Positions 1 to 9,765 are shown, counted from the first letter of the stretch. The stretch is 64,000 nt of DNA from Microvirga splendida (GCF_016427565.1 NZ_JAELXT010000021.1:1-64000), one strand, 5' to 3'. Numbers and translations are program-made. Notes: generated by a model from the sequence alone, not told the origin.

Positions 1-213
1 AACCGCGCGTGACGAGCAGTCTGGCTCTCACTTACCAACACCACATCGAGCCGGGCTGCCCGACGCGCCACCCTCGACTGACCTTCAGGCTCGCAGCACC
101 CGCTGCGGGCCACAGGGCGCTGGTCTTTTTGAGAGGAATCCCGGTTCGATCTGCCGCGGCTCCATGATACGAAGCAGATCGGCACACCAGAAACCCCCGA
201 TTGAGAGAGCGGC

Positions 214-1368
214 ATGAACAATCTGTTCGCCAACTTGCCCACCACCGTTTTTGAGGTCATGTCGAGCCTTGCCCGGGAGACCGGCGCGATCAATCTCGGC
301 CAGGGCTTTCCGGACGATCCCGGACCGGAGGACGTCAGGCGGGCGGCGGCGGACGCGGTGCTCAACGGCTACAACCAGTACCCGTCGATGATGGGCATCC
401 CGGAGCTGCGCTCGGCCATCGCCACGCACTACAAGCACTGGCAGGGCGTCGATCTCGATCCGAACACGGAAGTGATGGTCACGTCGGGAGCCACGGAGGC
501 GCTCGCGGGCGCGATCCTCGGCATCGTGGAGCCGGGCGACGAGGTCGTTTTGTTCGAGCCCATGTACGACGCCTATCTGCCCCTCGTGCGGCTCGCCGGC
601 GGCGTGCCGAAATTCGTCACCCTGCAGCCGCCGCATTTCCGCCTGACGGAAGAAGCGCTGGCGCAGGCCTTCTCGCCGAAGACCAAGGCGGTTCTGTTCA
701 ACAACCCGCTCAATCCGACCGCCACGACCTTCTCGGACGAGGACCTCAACCTGCTGGCGGATTTCTGCCGCCGCTTCGACGCCATCGCGATCTCGGACGA
801 GGTCTGGGAGCACGTGGTGTTCGACGGCCGGCAGCACCGGCCGATCCTGGCGCTCGACGGCCTGCGCGAGCGCTCGGTGAAGATCGGCTCGGCAGGCAAG
901 ATCTTCAGCCTCACGGGCTGGAAGGTCGGCTTCGTGTGCGCCGCGCCGCACATCATGAAGGTGCTGGCGAAATCCCACCAGTTCCTCACCTTCACCACGG
1001 CGCCGAACCTTCAAGCCGCGGTGGCCTACGGGCTTGCCAAGGACGATGCCTACTTCGAGGATATGCGCAAGAATTTCGCCCGCAGCCGCGACCGCTTCAC
1101 GGATGGCTTGAGGACGCTGGGCTTCGACGTGATCCCGAGCCAGGGCACCTATTTCGTCAACATCGACATCGCGCCCCTGGATGAGACCGACGACGTCGCC
1201 TTCTGCCGCCGGCTCGTCATGGAGCACGGGGTCGCGGCGATCCCGGTCTCGGCCTTCTACGCGCAGGGCGCGGTGAAGAACGTGGTGCGCTTCTGCTTCG
1301 CCAAGAAGGATGCGACGCTCGATGCCGGCCTGGAGCGGCTGGCCGATGCGGTCAGGAAAGCGCGCTGA
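214..1368 (+). CDS. PLP-dependent class I/II aminotransferase
   Basis: A 384-residue fold-type I aminotransferase of the KAT/YbdL-like group, which transfers an amino group from an amino acid (often Met, Gln or kynurenine in relatives) to a 2-oxo acid in the cytoplasm. Visible features are the N-terminal INLGQGFPDDPGPE segment, the NNPLNPT motif near 164-170, the ISDEVWEH cofactor-aspartate motif near 193-200, and the SAGKIFSLTGWKVG motif in which K229 is the expected Schiff-base lysine. The length is normal for the family. The ATG is preceded by a purine-rich GAGAGAG. The next gene follows closely on the same strand. The exact substrate cannot be read from the sequence. Confidence 0.93.
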   Translation: MNNLFANLPTTVFEVMSSLARETGAINLGQGFPDDPGPEDVRRAAADAVLNGYNQYPSMMGIPELRSAIATHYKHWQGVDLDPNTEVMVTSGATEALAGAILGIVEPGDEVVLFEPMYDAYLPLVRLAGGVPKFVTLQPPHFRLTEEALAQAFSPKTKAVLFNNPLNPTATTFSDEDLNLLADFCRRFDAIAISDEVWEHVVFDGRQHRPILALDGLRERSVKIGSAGKIFSLTGWKVGFVCAAPHIMKVLAKSHQFLTFTTAPNLQAAVAYGLAKDDAYFEDMRKNFARSRDRFTDGLRTLGFDVIPSQGTYFVNIDIAPLDETDDVAFCRRLVMEHGVAAIPVSAFYAQGAVKNVVRFCFAKKDATLDAGLERLADAVRKAR

Positions 1369-1394
1369 GAACCATGACCGGACGCGGATGCGCG

Positions 1395-1937
1395 ATGCAG
1401 CTCATCAGGCTCCTGTCGGTTTTTCTATCGCTCGGCCCGGCAGCGGCTCGGGCCGAGCCCCTGACGACCAATGACCTGACGGGCATCTATCGCGTTCCCG
1501 TCACGGTCGATTTCCCCAACCCCAGCCGCCCGTTCAGGACCGAGCATGTCCTCGAGATCGTTCCCCATGGGCAGGGACGCTTCTACATCAACGCGCAGAT
1601 CAACGGCCACCACGCCTGCACGCTCTCCGGCATCGCGGAAGCCGAAGGTTCCCGGCTGGTCTACCGCAGCGTTCCGGGCGAGGACGACCCCTGGCCGGCC
1701 TGTACGTTCTCCGTGCGGCTCCAGGGCGGCAGCATCGTTTTCGACGATGCCGAGGGAGCCTGCCGGAGATTGTATTGCGGGGCGAATGCGGGCTTCGATG
1801 GCGTGAGCTTCAACGCGAAGCTGCGCCGCCCCGTCGGCGACCTGAGCAGGATCCGCGGCTCGGCAGGCTACGAGGAAGCCGTTTCGGCTTACGAGCGCCT
1901 CCTGCAATGGCGCGCGGCCCAGCCCAAACAGCCTTGA
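1395..1937 (+). CDS. Small secreted protein of unknown function
   Basis: A protein of about 180 residues starting with MQLIRLLSVFLSLGPAAARA, a good Sec signal peptide with a likely cut after ARA, so it is probably periplasmic. I prefer the ATG at 1395 over the in-frame ATG at 1374 because only the shorter form starts directly with the signal peptide; the upstream ATG lies only a few bases after the aminotransferase stop. The mature part holds four cysteines (HACTLSG, WPACTF, EGACRRLYCGA) that could form two disulfides. I do not recognise the family. It may be co-transcribed with the aminotransferase. Confidence 0.7.
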   Translation: MQLIRLLSVFLSLGPAAARAEPLTTNDLTGIYRVPVTVDFPNPSRPFRTEHVLEIVPHGQGRFYINAQINGHHACTLSGIAEAEGSRLVYRSVPGEDDPWPACTFSVRLQGGSIVFDDAEGACRRLYCGANAGFDGVSFNAKLRRPVGDLSRIRGSAGYEEAVSAYERLLQWRAAQPKQP

Positions 1938-2015
1938 CGCGCGGGGCAATAGGATTTCAATTGAGCGCGTGGCCGCTCATGGCTTTTCTCTCATCTCGAG
2001 GAGTTCCACCCCCTG

Positions 2016-3104
2016 ATGTTCCGTTTTCTCGCTTCGGTTGCTCTGGGCCTCGGCCTTGTCACCGCCGCCGCCGCCCAGGAGCGTGTGGTCAACGTCTACA
2101 ACTGGTCGGACTACGTGGACCCGAAGGCGCTGGATGAGTTCACGAAACAGACCGGCATCAAGGTGGTCTACGACACCTACGACAACAACGAGATCGTCGA
2201 GACCAAGCTGCTCGCCGGCAAGTCGGGCTACGACATCGTCGTGCCGTCGGGGCCCTTCGTGCAGCGCCTGATCGGCGCCAAGGTGTTCCAGAAGCTCGAC
2301 AAGTCCAAGCTGCCGAACCTCGCCAACCAATGGCCGGAGGTGACGCAGCGTCTGGCCGTGTTCGATCCCGGCAATCAATATGCCGTCAACTACATGTGGG
2401 GCACCACCGGCATCGGCGTGAACGTCAAGAAGGTCAGGGAAATCCTTGGGCCCGACATGCCGCTCAACACCTGGGACCTGGTGATGAAGCCGGAGATTTC
2501 CGCCAAGCTCAAGAGCTGCGGCATCTACATGCTGGACTCACCCGAGGATCTCTTTCCCGGCGTGCTCGCCTATCTCGGCCTCAATCCGGATTCCAAGCGC
2601 ATCGAGGATCTGAACAGGGCGGGCGACGCCCTGTTCCGCATCCGCGGCAACGTGCAGAAGTTCCACTCCTCCGAGTACATCAACGCGCTCGCCAACGGCG
2701 ACATCTGCGTGGCGGTGGGCTATTCGGGCGACATGATCCAGGCCAAGAGCCGGGCCGAGGAGGCCAAGAACGGCGTCGAGGTCGGCTACGTCATTCCGCG
2801 CGAGGGCGCGCTGATGTGGTTCGACAGCTTCGTGATTCCGGCGGACGCCAAGAACGTGGCCGAGGCGCACGAGTTCATCAACTTCATGCTCCGTCCCGAG
2901 ATCGCCGCCATGAACACGAACTTCGTGTCCTACGCGTCCGGCAACCTCGCCGCGAAGCAGCACATCGACAAGGAGATCCTCGACAATCCCGGCATCTATC
3001 CGGACGAGGCCACCATGAAGCGGCTCTTCACCAACACGGCCTATGACGAGCGCGCCCAGCGCACCGTCACACGGCTCTGGACCAAGGTGAAGACCGGCCG
3101 TTAA
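2016..3104 (+). CDS. Polyamine ABC transporter periplasmic substrate-binding protein (PotF/PotD-like)
   Basis: A 362-residue periplasmic binding protein of the spermidine/putrescine group. It starts with a signal peptide (MFRFLASVALGLGLVTAAAAQ) and continues with VVNVYNWSDYVDP, the standard PotD/PotF beginning, then YDNNEIVETKLLAGKSGYDIVVPSG and an acidic, aromatic binding core (CVAVGYSGD, MWFDSFVIPADAKN). A strong GAGGAG ribosome site lies upstream of the ATG. It is an orphan here, with no permease or ATPase genes beside it, so the membrane partner must be elsewhere. Binding of putrescine rather than spermidine is likely from the PotF resemblance but is inference. Confidence 0.92.
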   Translation: MFRFLASVALGLGLVTAAAAQERVVNVYNWSDYVDPKALDEFTKQTGIKVVYDTYDNNEIVETKLLAGKSGYDIVVPSGPFVQRLIGAKVFQKLDKSKLPNLANQWPEVTQRLAVFDPGNQYAVNYMWGTTGIGVNVKKVREILGPDMPLNTWDLVMKPEISAKLKSCGIYMLDSPEDLFPGVLAYLGLNPDSKRIEDLNRAGDALFRIRGNVQKFHSSEYINALANGDICVAVGYSGDMIQAKSRAEEAKNGVEVGYVIPREGALMWFDSFVIPADAKNVAEAHEFINFMLRPEIAAMNTNFVSYASGNLAAKQHIDKEILDNPGIYPDEATMKRLFTNTAYDERAQRTVTRLWTKVKTGR

Positions 3105-3160
3105 TCCGGCGCTCAGCTTCGGTTGCGCACAGTCTGCGCGCCCGCCAAGCCTCGCCCAAG

Positions 3161-3268
3161 CGCATCGTGCGGAAAAGTGGACTCGGTTTTCCGCGCGAGC
3201 GATGCGCTCTTTGAGAATGAAGCATCGGAGTAGGCCCAAAAGTGGAAGCCACTTTTGGGTCCGATGCT
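3161..3268. repeat. Tandem pair of palindromic intergenic repeats
   Basis: Two adjacent inverted repeats fill the gap after the binding-protein gene. The first (3161-3205) pairs CGCATCG and GCGGAAAA with TTTTCCGC and CGATGCG. The second (3221-3268) pairs AGCATCGGA and CCCAAAAGTGG with CCACTTTTGGG and TCCGATGCT. They resemble the short palindromic repeats scattered between genes in many Hyphomicrobiales genomes. They may also act as a transcription end or mRNA-stability element for the upstream gene, but there is no clear T-tract. Confidence 0.75.
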
Positions 3269-3307
3269 TTAGGCGAGGCTTTTCTTTTCGGAAAAGGACA
3301 TTTCGTC

Positions 3308-4027
3308 ATGCGTTCCGTAGCCGTCGTATTCCTCGCCATGAGCCTCGCCTTTCCGGCCATGGCTCAAGCCCCCGCGCCGCGCCAGCCCACGATCAGCGTG
3401 ATGGGCACCGGCGAGGCGGAGCTGAAGCCCGATTTCGCGCGCATCCATGTGACGGTGGAAACACAGGCCGACACGGTGGCGCAGGCGAGCGCCGCCAACA
3501 GCACCGCGACGGAGCGGGTGCTCGCCCGCATCCAGGGTCTCGGCATCAAGCGGGAGGACATCCGGACCGCCAATTTCCAGGTCTTCCAGACGCCCCAGCA
3601 GGTCGGCCCCGACGGCAAGGAGATCAAGACGCCGAAGTTTTCCGCCCATCATCAGCTGCGGATCACCACCCGCGATCTCGACGGCGTCGGGCGTCTCGCG
3701 GGCGAGATCCTGGCGAGCGGCGACATGACGTTCCAGTCGGTCTCCTTCGGCCTCGACCGGCAGGAGGAGGGCGCGGACAAGGCGCGCGAAGCCGCCGTGC
3801 GGGACGCCCGGCGACAGGCCGAAGTCTACGCCACTGCGGCGGGCGTCTCGCTCGGCCGCCTGCTGGAAATCCGGGACGGCTCCGCCCAGCCCTTCGAGCC
3901 GCAGCCCGACATGCGCATGTCCATGGCGATGTCCAAGGGGTCTGAGTCGGTGCCGATCGTGCCGCCGGCGACGATCCGCTACACGGCCAATGTCCAGCTC
4001 GTCTGGGAGATGGCCGGGCAGCCTTGA
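3308..4027 (+). CDS. SIMPL (DUF541) domain protein, periplasmic
   Basis: About 239 residues from the ATG at 3308, which begins a clear signal peptide (MRSVAVVFLAMSLAFPAMAQ). A longer in-frame start at 3242 would put part of the palindromic repeat into the protein and is rejected. The mature protein shows the SIMPL/DUF541 pattern: ISVMGTGEAELKPDFARI at the start, then GIKREDIRTANFQV, and the C-terminal RYTANVQLVWEM strand. Relatives (YggE/Bp26-like) are periplasmic or outer-membrane associated; their biochemical role is poorly defined, with links to oxidative stress. An AAAAGGA ribosome site lies upstream. It converges with the chemoreceptor gene. Confidence 0.88.
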   Translation: MRSVAVVFLAMSLAFPAMAQAPAPRQPTISVMGTGEAELKPDFARIHVTVETQADTVAQASAANSTATERVLARIQGLGIKREDIRTANFQVFQTPQQVGPDGKEIKTPKFSAHHQLRITTRDLDGVGRLAGEILASGDMTFQSVSFGLDRQEEGADKAREAAVRDARRQAEVYATAAGVSLGRLLEIRDGSAQPFEPQPDMRMSMAMSKGSESVPIVPPATIRYTANVQLVWEMAGQP

Positions 4028-4047
4028 AGCCCGGCCGATAGAGTTCA

Positions 4048-6039
4048 CTAAGCGGCCTTCACGCTGTTGAGGAACTGGTGGATCTCGGCGCCAAGGCGTT
4101 GCGCCTGATGCTCCAGAGCCACCGAGAGATCCGCGACGGTCCGGGCAGCGTCGAGAGACTGCAGGGCCACGCCCTGGGTGGTCTCGATCGCGGAGGTGCC
4201 GGCCTGCGCCTCCGTGGACACCTGGGCCACCGAATGGGCGATCTCCGACACGGCCGCCGTCTGCTGGCTCACGGTGCCGGCCACGGTGGACACGACCCCC
4301 GCCAGATCCTCGACGGAAGCCTGCACGGTGCCCAGCGCCACCAGGGTCTCCCGCGAGGCGGCCTGCACCGCCTCGATCTGCCGGGCGATTTCCTCTGTGG
4401 CCTTGGCGGTCTGGCCCGCCAGATCCTTCACCTCGTTGGCCACGACGGCAAAGCCCTTGCCGGCCTCGCCGGCGCGGGCGGCCTCGATGGTCGCATTCAG
4501 CGCGAGCAGGTTGGTCTGCGCCGCGATGGAGCGGATGAGGCCTGCCACTTCGCCGATCTGCGAGGTGGCCGACGAGAGAACCGACATGCTGCCCGAAGCG
4601 CCGCGAGCCTCCGCCACGGCGCGCTCGGAGGCCTTAGCCGAAGCGTTCGTCTGGGCCGCGACCTCGGAGAGGGACGCATCAAGCTCCTCGGCGGCGCTCG
4701 CCACCGCCGACATGTTCTGGGCGGTGCGCTGGGAGGCGGAGCCGGCGATCTGCGCCTGCTGCGTCACGTGGTTCGCCGAGCCCTCCAGCTGGCCGGAGGC
4801 CTTGGCGAGGTCGCCCGTGACGTCCCGGACCTCGGCCAGGATCTGCTCGACCGTGGCGTCGAACGCCATGATGGCGTTGGAGATCGCATGGGCGCGCTCC
4901 GCATCGACAGCCGCCATGCCCTCGCGTTCCCGGGTGAGCCGCTCGCGCTCGCGGGCATTGTCGCGGAAGACCAGCACGGTGCGGGCCATGGCACCGATCT
5001 CGTCGGTCCCCTTGGTGGAGGGAATCTCGACCGAGGCGTCGCCGTCGGCGAGCCGCCGCATCGCCTGCTGGAGGCGGGTGAGCGGCAGGGAGATCGAGCG
5101 TCCTACGATGAAGTTCAGGATCAGGCCGAAGAGAAGCGTCGCGCCCATGGCCCAGAGGATCAGGGCGAAGGTGCGCTGCTGCGAGGCGGTGAGCTGCGCC
5201 TCGGTCTTGTGCGCCTCGGTGCGCACTTTGGCGAGCAGCTGATCGAGCACCGGCACCAGCAGGTCGAATTGCCCCATCAACTTCTCGCTCTGGCCGGCCA
5301 CCTCCCGCTCCAGCTCGCCCCAGGCATGGAAAGCCTCCTGGTACGAAACGCTGGCGCTCTCGACGGCAGCCTTCTCCTTGGCCAGCTCACCGGAAAGCTG
5401 GGCGAGGGCACGGGTGAAGCGCCCCTGCTCGACCTCGAAGGCGCCAAGAATGCTCTCCTCGAGCAGGATCCGAGCACGGGCCTCCTGGTTGAACATGCCG
5501 AGCATAGCCGCCCACAGGCGCCAGGCGATGGTCTCGCCGCTGCCCGTCAGGGGCCGCACCAGCTTCTCGAGGTTGGCTTCGGCCTTGAGAAGGCGGCCCT
5601 GGGCTCCCTCGTCGGGCTTGGTGCCGATGCCGGTATAGAGCTTGTCGAGGGCCTTGCCCTGGCTGAGCAGGGCGGAGGCATGCTGCTTCAGGGCGTCAAT
5701 CTCGGGCGCGATCAGGATGGCGCCCGGTGCCGCGCTCATCTCGTCGAGCTGGGCAGTCAGAGCCTTGTGCTGATCCAGGAAGGCCTGGCCATGGTGGCTG
5801 AGCCGGCTCGTGGTCCATTCGCCGGCCGCCACCTTCAGGCCGTCGGCCCGGCCGCGGAACCCGTTGGCCTTCTCGGCGAGCGCCGAATAGGTCTGCTGCG
5901 CCAGAAGGGCCTGCTCCACCTCGGAGCGACCCGTCTGGAACACCGCACCGATGACCGCAAAGCCAAGCACCATCACGCCACTCAACGTCGCGACGCGCAT
6001 CCGCACCGACGGTTGCTTCAACCGAGCCAAGAACGCCAT
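4048..6039 (-). CDS. Methyl-accepting chemotaxis protein
   Basis: A 663-residue transmembrane chemoreceptor. TM1 lies near residues 18-38 ([16 protein letters not shown]), followed by a long helical periplasmic sensor region of about 250 residues, TM2 near 290-312 ([21 protein letters not shown]), a HAMP domain ([22 protein letters not shown]), and a cytoplasmic signalling hairpin with the hallmark tip [20 protein letters not shown]. It should signal to CheA/CheW at the cell pole. The ligand is unknown; the all-helical sensor resembles the HBM/TarH-like type rather than Cache. No che genes are nearby. Confidence 0.95.
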   Translation of the reverse strand: MAFLARLKQPSVRMRVATLSGVMVLGFAVIGAVFQTGRSEVEQALLAQQTYSALAEKANGFRGRADGLKVAAGEWTTSRLSHHGQAFLDQHKALTAQLDEMSAAPGAILIAPEIDALKQHASALLSQGKALDKLYTGIGTKPDEGAQGRLLKAEANLEKLVRPLTGSGETIAWRLWAAMLGMFNQEARARILLEESILGAFEVEQGRFTRALAQLSGELAKEKAAVESASVSYQEAFHAWGELEREVAGQSEKLMGQFDLLVPVLDQLLAKVRTEAHKTEAQLTASQQRTFALILWAMGATLLFGLILNFIVGRSISLPLTRLQQAMRRLADGDASVEIPSTKGTDEIGAMARTVLVFRDNARERERLTREREGMAAVDAERAHAISNAIMAFDATVEQILAEVRDVTGDLAKASGQLEGSANHVTQQAQIAGSASQRTAQNMSAVASAAEELDASLSEVAAQTNASAKASERAVAEARGASGSMSVLSSATSQIGEVAGLIRSIAAQTNLLALNATIEAARAGEAGKGFAVVANEVKDLAGQTAKATEEIARQIEAVQAASRETLVALGTVQASVEDLAGVVSTVAGTVSQQTAAVSEIAHSVAQVSTEAQAGTSAIETTQGVALQSLDAARTVADLSVALEHQAQRLGAEIHQFLNSVKAA

Positions 6040-6132
6040 TGCCCCCGAATCCCCTCTTAACGTTGCGGCAAGATTGCGGGGGACGTCTTAAAGATATCTT
6101 TACGTTAGGTTAGAAGCGGAAACCTGCCGGTT

Positions 6133-6591
6133 TCAGGCGGCCTTCGGCATTTCGGTCATGATGGCGTAGAGGGCTTCGGCGTCCCGGGTGGCACGCACCC
6201 GCTCGATCAGGCCGGGCTCGCGCAGGACACGGGCGACCCGCGCCAGGGCCTTCAGGTGATCCGCGCCGGCGCCCTCCGGGGCCAGGAGCAGGAAGAGCAC
6301 GTCCACCGGCTGGCTGTCGAGAGCCTCGAAATTCACCGGCTTGTCGAGCCGCGCCACGAGGCCGAAAATCCGGGCCAAGTTCGGCAGCTTGCCATGGGGA
6401 ATGGCGATCCCCTCGCCGATTCCGGTGGAGCCGAGGCGCTCCCGCTGCAGGAGGGCCTCGTAGATGGCACCTTCGGAAACGCCCGTAAGCCGGGCCGCAT
6501 GGGAGGCCAGTTCCTGAAGAGCCTGCTTCTTGCCGCTGACGCGCAAGGCGGGCAGGACGGCCTGAGGGTCTAGAAAATCCAGCAAGGGCAT
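6133..6591 (-). CDS. ptsN: Nitrogen-PTS EIIA protein PtsN
   Basis: A 152-residue EIIA-Ntr. The active-site region IAIPHGKLPNL contains the His that is phosphorylated by NPr. The rest matches the family (LDFLDPQAVLPALRVSGKKQALQELASHAA at the start, PVDVLFLLLAPEGAGADHLKALARVARVLR in the middle). It works in the phosphorelay PtsP-NPr-PtsN, which adjusts potassium transport and nitrogen/carbon responses rather than moving sugar. It is downstream of hpf in the conserved rpoN-hpf-ptsN order. A larger reading frame in another phase (6110-6688) overlaps it and is not a gene. Confidence 0.95.
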   Translation of the reverse strand: MPLLDFLDPQAVLPALRVSGKKQALQELASHAARLTGVSEGAIYEALLQRERLGSTGIGEGIAIPHGKLPNLARIFGLVARLDKPVNFEALDSQPVDVLFLLLAPEGAGADHLKALARVARVLREPGLIERVRATRDAEALYAIMTEMPKAA

Positions 6592-6674
6592 CGATCACGC
6601 TGCATTTGGATGTGAAGCCTGGAAGGCCTCTCACCGTTCCACGCAAGAACTGGGCCAAAAAGGGGTAGTGTCCT

Positions 6675-7247
6675 TCAAGCCTGTGCAAGCGGCGGATCGA
6701 CCCAACCGATCGCCCCGTCGCCGCGGCGATATACGACGTTCACGCGCCCGGTGCTAGCGTGGATGAACACAAGAGCGGCCGCTCCCGTGAGATCGAGCTG
6801 CATCACAGCGTCGCTGACGGAGAAGGCGTGAAGGGGCTTCGTGGTCTCGGCTACGACGATAGGATGATAGCTCTCTTCCTCGAGCGTCTCGTCGCTCGGC
6901 GCCTCGAAAACCGCATAGGGCACCTCCATGCCGCCGGTGCGCTGGCCTATCCCGGACTTGTCCTTGAGTCGCTGCTTGTAGCGGCGCAGGCGGTTCTCGA
7001 TTCGGGCGGCGGTCTGATCGAAGCTGGCATAGGCGTCGCTGGAGGCGCCGGAGGCTTCGAGCGTCATGCCGGAGGTGAGGTGAAGCACGCAATCGGTGCG
7101 GAATCCGCTGCCGTCGCGGGTCACGGTCACATGGCCGGAATAGCCGCCGTCGAAATACTTCGCCAGGGCGCCGGCCATCCGGGCCTGGACCTGGGACCTG
7201 AGAGCTTCGCCGATATCGAGATTCTTCCCCGACACTCTCAATGTCAT
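6675..7247 (-). CDS. hpf: Long-form ribosome hibernation promoting factor
   Basis: A 190-residue HPF/RaiA of the long type. The N-terminal domain (about 1-105; MTLRVSGKNLDIGEALRSQV, then DGGYSGHVTVTRDGSGFR) binds in the 30S decoding region. The C-terminal domain (about 130-187; HPIVVAETTKPLHAFSVSDA and RVNVVYRRGDGAIGWVDPP) makes 100S ribosome dimers in known long HPFs. It lies between rpoN and ptsN, the usual place in alphaproteobacteria. The 128-base gap to rpoN may carry its own promoter. A GGAGAA ribosome site precedes the start. Confidence 0.94.
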   Translation of the reverse strand: MTLRVSGKNLDIGEALRSQVQARMAGALAKYFDGGYSGHVTVTRDGSGFRTDCVLHLTSGMTLEASGASSDAYASFDQTAARIENRLRRYKQRLKDKSGIGQRTGGMEVPYAVFEAPSDETLEEESYHPIVVAETTKPLHAFSVSDAVMQLDLTGAAALVFIHASTGRVNVVYRRGDGAIGWVDPPLAQA

Positions 7248-7375
7248 CGTATTCTCCTCATCTTGGCGCTCTCACGTGGGCACCTTTGCTTGGCTGCAAC
7301 CCTTCAGGGATGACGCTTGGAGATGATGATCCGAATGGGGGGCAATGCAAGTCTTGAAATCTCAGGCCTGACCGG

Positions 7376-8788
7376 TCAAGCTTCGCGACCGTGCCGCCTG
7401 CGACGCTGGGACGAGGACGGGATCCTCAGAGCTTCCCGGTATTTCGCCACCGTGCGGCGGGCGACCTGAATCCCCTCCCGTTTCAATTTCTGGGCAATTG
7501 CCTCATCGGAGAGCACAGCCTCGGGCTTCTCGGCCCCGATCAGCTGACCGATGCGGTGACGGACGGCCTTGGCGGCATGCTCGCCCTCTCCCGTGGCGGC
7601 GCTGAAGAAGAACTTCATGGGATAGGTGCCGCGCTCGGTCCCAATGGCCTTGTTCGCCGCCGCCCGGGAGATGGTGGATTCGTGCATGCCGATGGCCTCC
7701 GCCACGCTTTTCAGCGTCATCGGGCGCAACCCGGCAATGCCCTCGCGGAAGAATTCCTCCTGCTGGCGGGCGAGCTCGGCGGCGACCTTCAGGATGGTCC
7801 TGGCGCGCTGCTCAAGGCTGCGGGTGAGCCAGTTCGCCGTCTGGAGGCAATCGGACAGGAAGGACTTGTCTTCGTCCTTGTGCAGAACCTTGGCGACCTG
7901 TGCGTAGTAGGTGCGGTTGAGCAGGATGCGGGGCATGGTCTCGGGATTGAGCTCGACCGCCAAGCCGCCGTCGGGCGTAGGCCGGACCAGCACGTCCGGC
8001 ACGAGCAGGTCGATTCTGGCGGGCGTGAAGGCGAGACCGGGCTTGGGCTCCAGGCGGCGGATCTCGGCCAGCATGCCGGCGAGATCCTGCCCGTCGACGC
8101 CGCACGCCTTCCGCAGGGCGGCAAAATCCTGCCGGGCGACAAGATGGAGATTCTCCAGCAGGGTCTGCATGGCCGGATCGAGCCGATCACGCTCCTTGAG
8201 CTGAATCGCGAGGCACTCGGCGAGGTGGCGTGCGCCGACGCCGGAGGGCTCGAAGGTCTGGATCAGCCGCAGCGCCGCCTCTACACCGGCGGGCGTCACC
8301 TCCAGGCGAAAGGCGATCTCCGCGAGATCCTCCCTGAGGTAGCCGGCCTCGTCGAGGCTGTGGATCAGGTGCTCGCCGATCCTGCGCAGGCGGGGATCGG
8401 ACGTGGCGAGATCGAGCTGCGCCTCCAGGTGCTCGGTCAGGCTGCCCGTGCGGGCCAGCGTCTCCTCCAGCTCGGGACCGATCTCGCCATGGGCCGGGCC
8501 AGATGTGCCCGAAGCGGCCTTGTCCCGCGACGGTGATGGACCGGGAACGATCCGGTAGCCTTGAGCTTGCGCCTTCTCCTTGGCGCGCAGGAAGTCCGCG
8601 AGGCCCAGGCTCGGCGCGTCGGTGCGGGTCTCGCCCTCCTGCAGGAGGGGATTGCGCTCGAGCTCGGCCGCCACATAGGCGGCGAGCTCCGCGTGGGAGA
8701 GCTGAAGCAGCTTGATGGATTGAACGAGCTGGGGCGTCATGGTCAGGGACTGGCCCTGGCGCAGCTCCAGCCGTTGCATCGCACTCAT
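7376..8788 (-). CDS. rpoN: RNA polymerase sigma-54 factor
   Basis: A 470-residue sigma-54. The N-terminal activator-interacting region is Q/L-rich (LRQGQSLTMTPQLVQSIKLL, then AAELERNPLL). The core-binding middle follows, and the C-terminal DNA-binding part ends with the RpoN box ARRTVAKYREALRIPSS that reads the -24 element. The length is typical for alphaproteobacteria. It is transcribed after lptB and before hpf. It should direct transcription of nitrogen and other activator-dependent genes. I found no convincing -24/-12 promoter inside this window. Confidence 0.97.
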   Translation of the reverse strand: MSAMQRLELRQGQSLTMTPQLVQSIKLLQLSHAELAAYVAAELERNPLLQEGETRTDAPSLGLADFLRAKEKAQAQGYRIVPGPSPSRDKAASGTSGPAHGEIGPELEETLARTGSLTEHLEAQLDLATSDPRLRRIGEHLIHSLDEAGYLREDLAEIAFRLEVTPAGVEAALRLIQTFEPSGVGARHLAECLAIQLKERDRLDPAMQTLLENLHLVARQDFAALRKACGVDGQDLAGMLAEIRRLEPKPGLAFTPARIDLLVPDVLVRPTPDGGLAVELNPETMPRILLNRTYYAQVAKVLHKDEDKSFLSDCLQTANWLTRSLEQRARTILKVAAELARQQEEFFREGIAGLRPMTLKSVAEAIGMHESTISRAAANKAIGTERGTYPMKFFFSAATGEGEHAAKAVRHRIGQLIGAEKPEAVLSDEAIAQKLKREGIQVARRTVAKYREALRIPSSSQRRRRHGREA

Positions 8789-8870
8789 GAGCGCACCCGA
8801 AAAGGCATGCTTCCTGCATGCCCCATAGGTTTACGTCGGTCACTCGCCCAACGTCAAAAGCGGAATGGTC

Positions 8871-9716
8871 CTAGAGACGGAAATCCTCGCCCAGATACAG
8901 GCGGCGCACGTCCTCGTTCGCCACGATAGCGTCGGGCGTGCCCTCGGTGAGCACGCGGCCGGAATGGATGATGTAGGCGCGGTCGATGAGGCCCAGGGTC
9001 TCGCGCACGTTGTGGTCGGTGATGAGCACGCCGATGCCGCGGCGGGTCAGGTGCCGCACGAGGTTCTGGATGTCGCCGACGGCGATCGGGTCGATGCCCG
9101 CGAAGGGCTCGTCGAGGAGCATGAAGGTCGGCTCGCCCGCAAGCGCGCGGGCAATTTCGCAGCGCCGCCGCTCGCCACCCGAAAGGGCGATGGAGGGTGA
9201 CTTGCGCAGGCGCGTGATGTTGAACTCGTCGAGGAGCGCATCGAGCTTGCGCTCGCGCTCCTTGCGGCTGGGCTCCACGATCTCAAGCACGGCGCGGATG
9301 TTGTCCTCCACGTTGAGGCCGCGGAAGATCGAGGCCTCCTGGGGAAGATAGCCGATGCCGAGGCGCGCGCGGCGGTACATGGGCAGGCCGGTCACATCGT
9401 GGCCGTCGAGGCTGATGACGCCGCGGTCCGCCGCGACGAGGCCCGTGATCATGTAGAAGATCGTAGTCTTGCCGGCGCCGTTGGGGCCCAGCAGGCCGAC
9501 GGCCTCGCCGGCGCGCACCTGCAGTCCCGCGTCCTGCACCACGGTGCGGCCGCGATAGCTCTTCTGCAGCCCCTTCACGGCCAGGATGCCGGCGCCGCCG
9601 AAGACGCCCTCGTCCTCGCTCCGGGAGAAGCCATGGGAAACCGTCCCGGCCGCATGGGGCTCGAGGAGGCTCACGTCCGAGGGACCGGGTTGGGAACGGT
9701 TGAAAAGCGGTTTCAC
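8871..9716 (-). CDS. lptB: LPS export ABC transporter ATPase LptB
   Basis: A 281-residue ABC ATPase that powers LPS extraction with LptF/LptG and the LptC-LptA bridge. Walker A is GPNGAGKTT, the signature is LSGGERRRCEIARAL, Walker B is FMLLDEPFAGIDP, and the switch is LITDHNVRETLGLIDRAY. It carries an N-terminal extension of about 45 residues, poor in structure, compared with the roughly 240-residue enterobacterial LptB; extensions like this are common in Hyphomicrobiales, and an internal start is possible. It sits between lptA and rpoN, as in many proteobacteria. Confidence 0.95.
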   Translation of the reverse strand: MKPLFNRSQPGPSDVSLLEPHAAGTVSHGFSRSEDEGVFGGAGILAVKGLQKSYRGRTVVQDAGLQVRAGEAVGLLGPNGAGKTTIFYMITGLVAADRGVISLDGHDVTGLPMYRRARLGIGYLPQEASIFRGLNVEDNIRAVLEIVEPSRKERERKLDALLDEFNITRLRKSPSIALSGGERRRCEIARALAGEPTFMLLDEPFAGIDPIAVGDIQNLVRHLTRRGIGVLITDHNVRETLGLIDRAYIIHSGRVLTEGTPDAIVANEDVRRLYLGEDFRL

Positions 9717-9765
9717 AGGATCGTCGCTGATGATGAAAGGAAGAAGCGGGAGGAACCCTCCCGCC

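Noticed and set aside
85..1227. Long antisense frame over the aminotransferase gene
   Set aside because: Arg/Val/Asp-rich shadow of a high-GC gene; the plus-strand frame carries all aminotransferase motifs.
4078..6060. 660-codon plus-strand frame over the chemoreceptor gene
   Set aside because: Gly/His/Leu/Arg-rich low-quality translation; the minus strand encodes a clear chemoreceptor.
7270..7300. Possible sigma-54 promoter near the start of hpf (GGGCAC...TTGC)
   Set aside because: The spacing between the GG and GC elements is about three bases too short and it is on the wrong strand for hpf.
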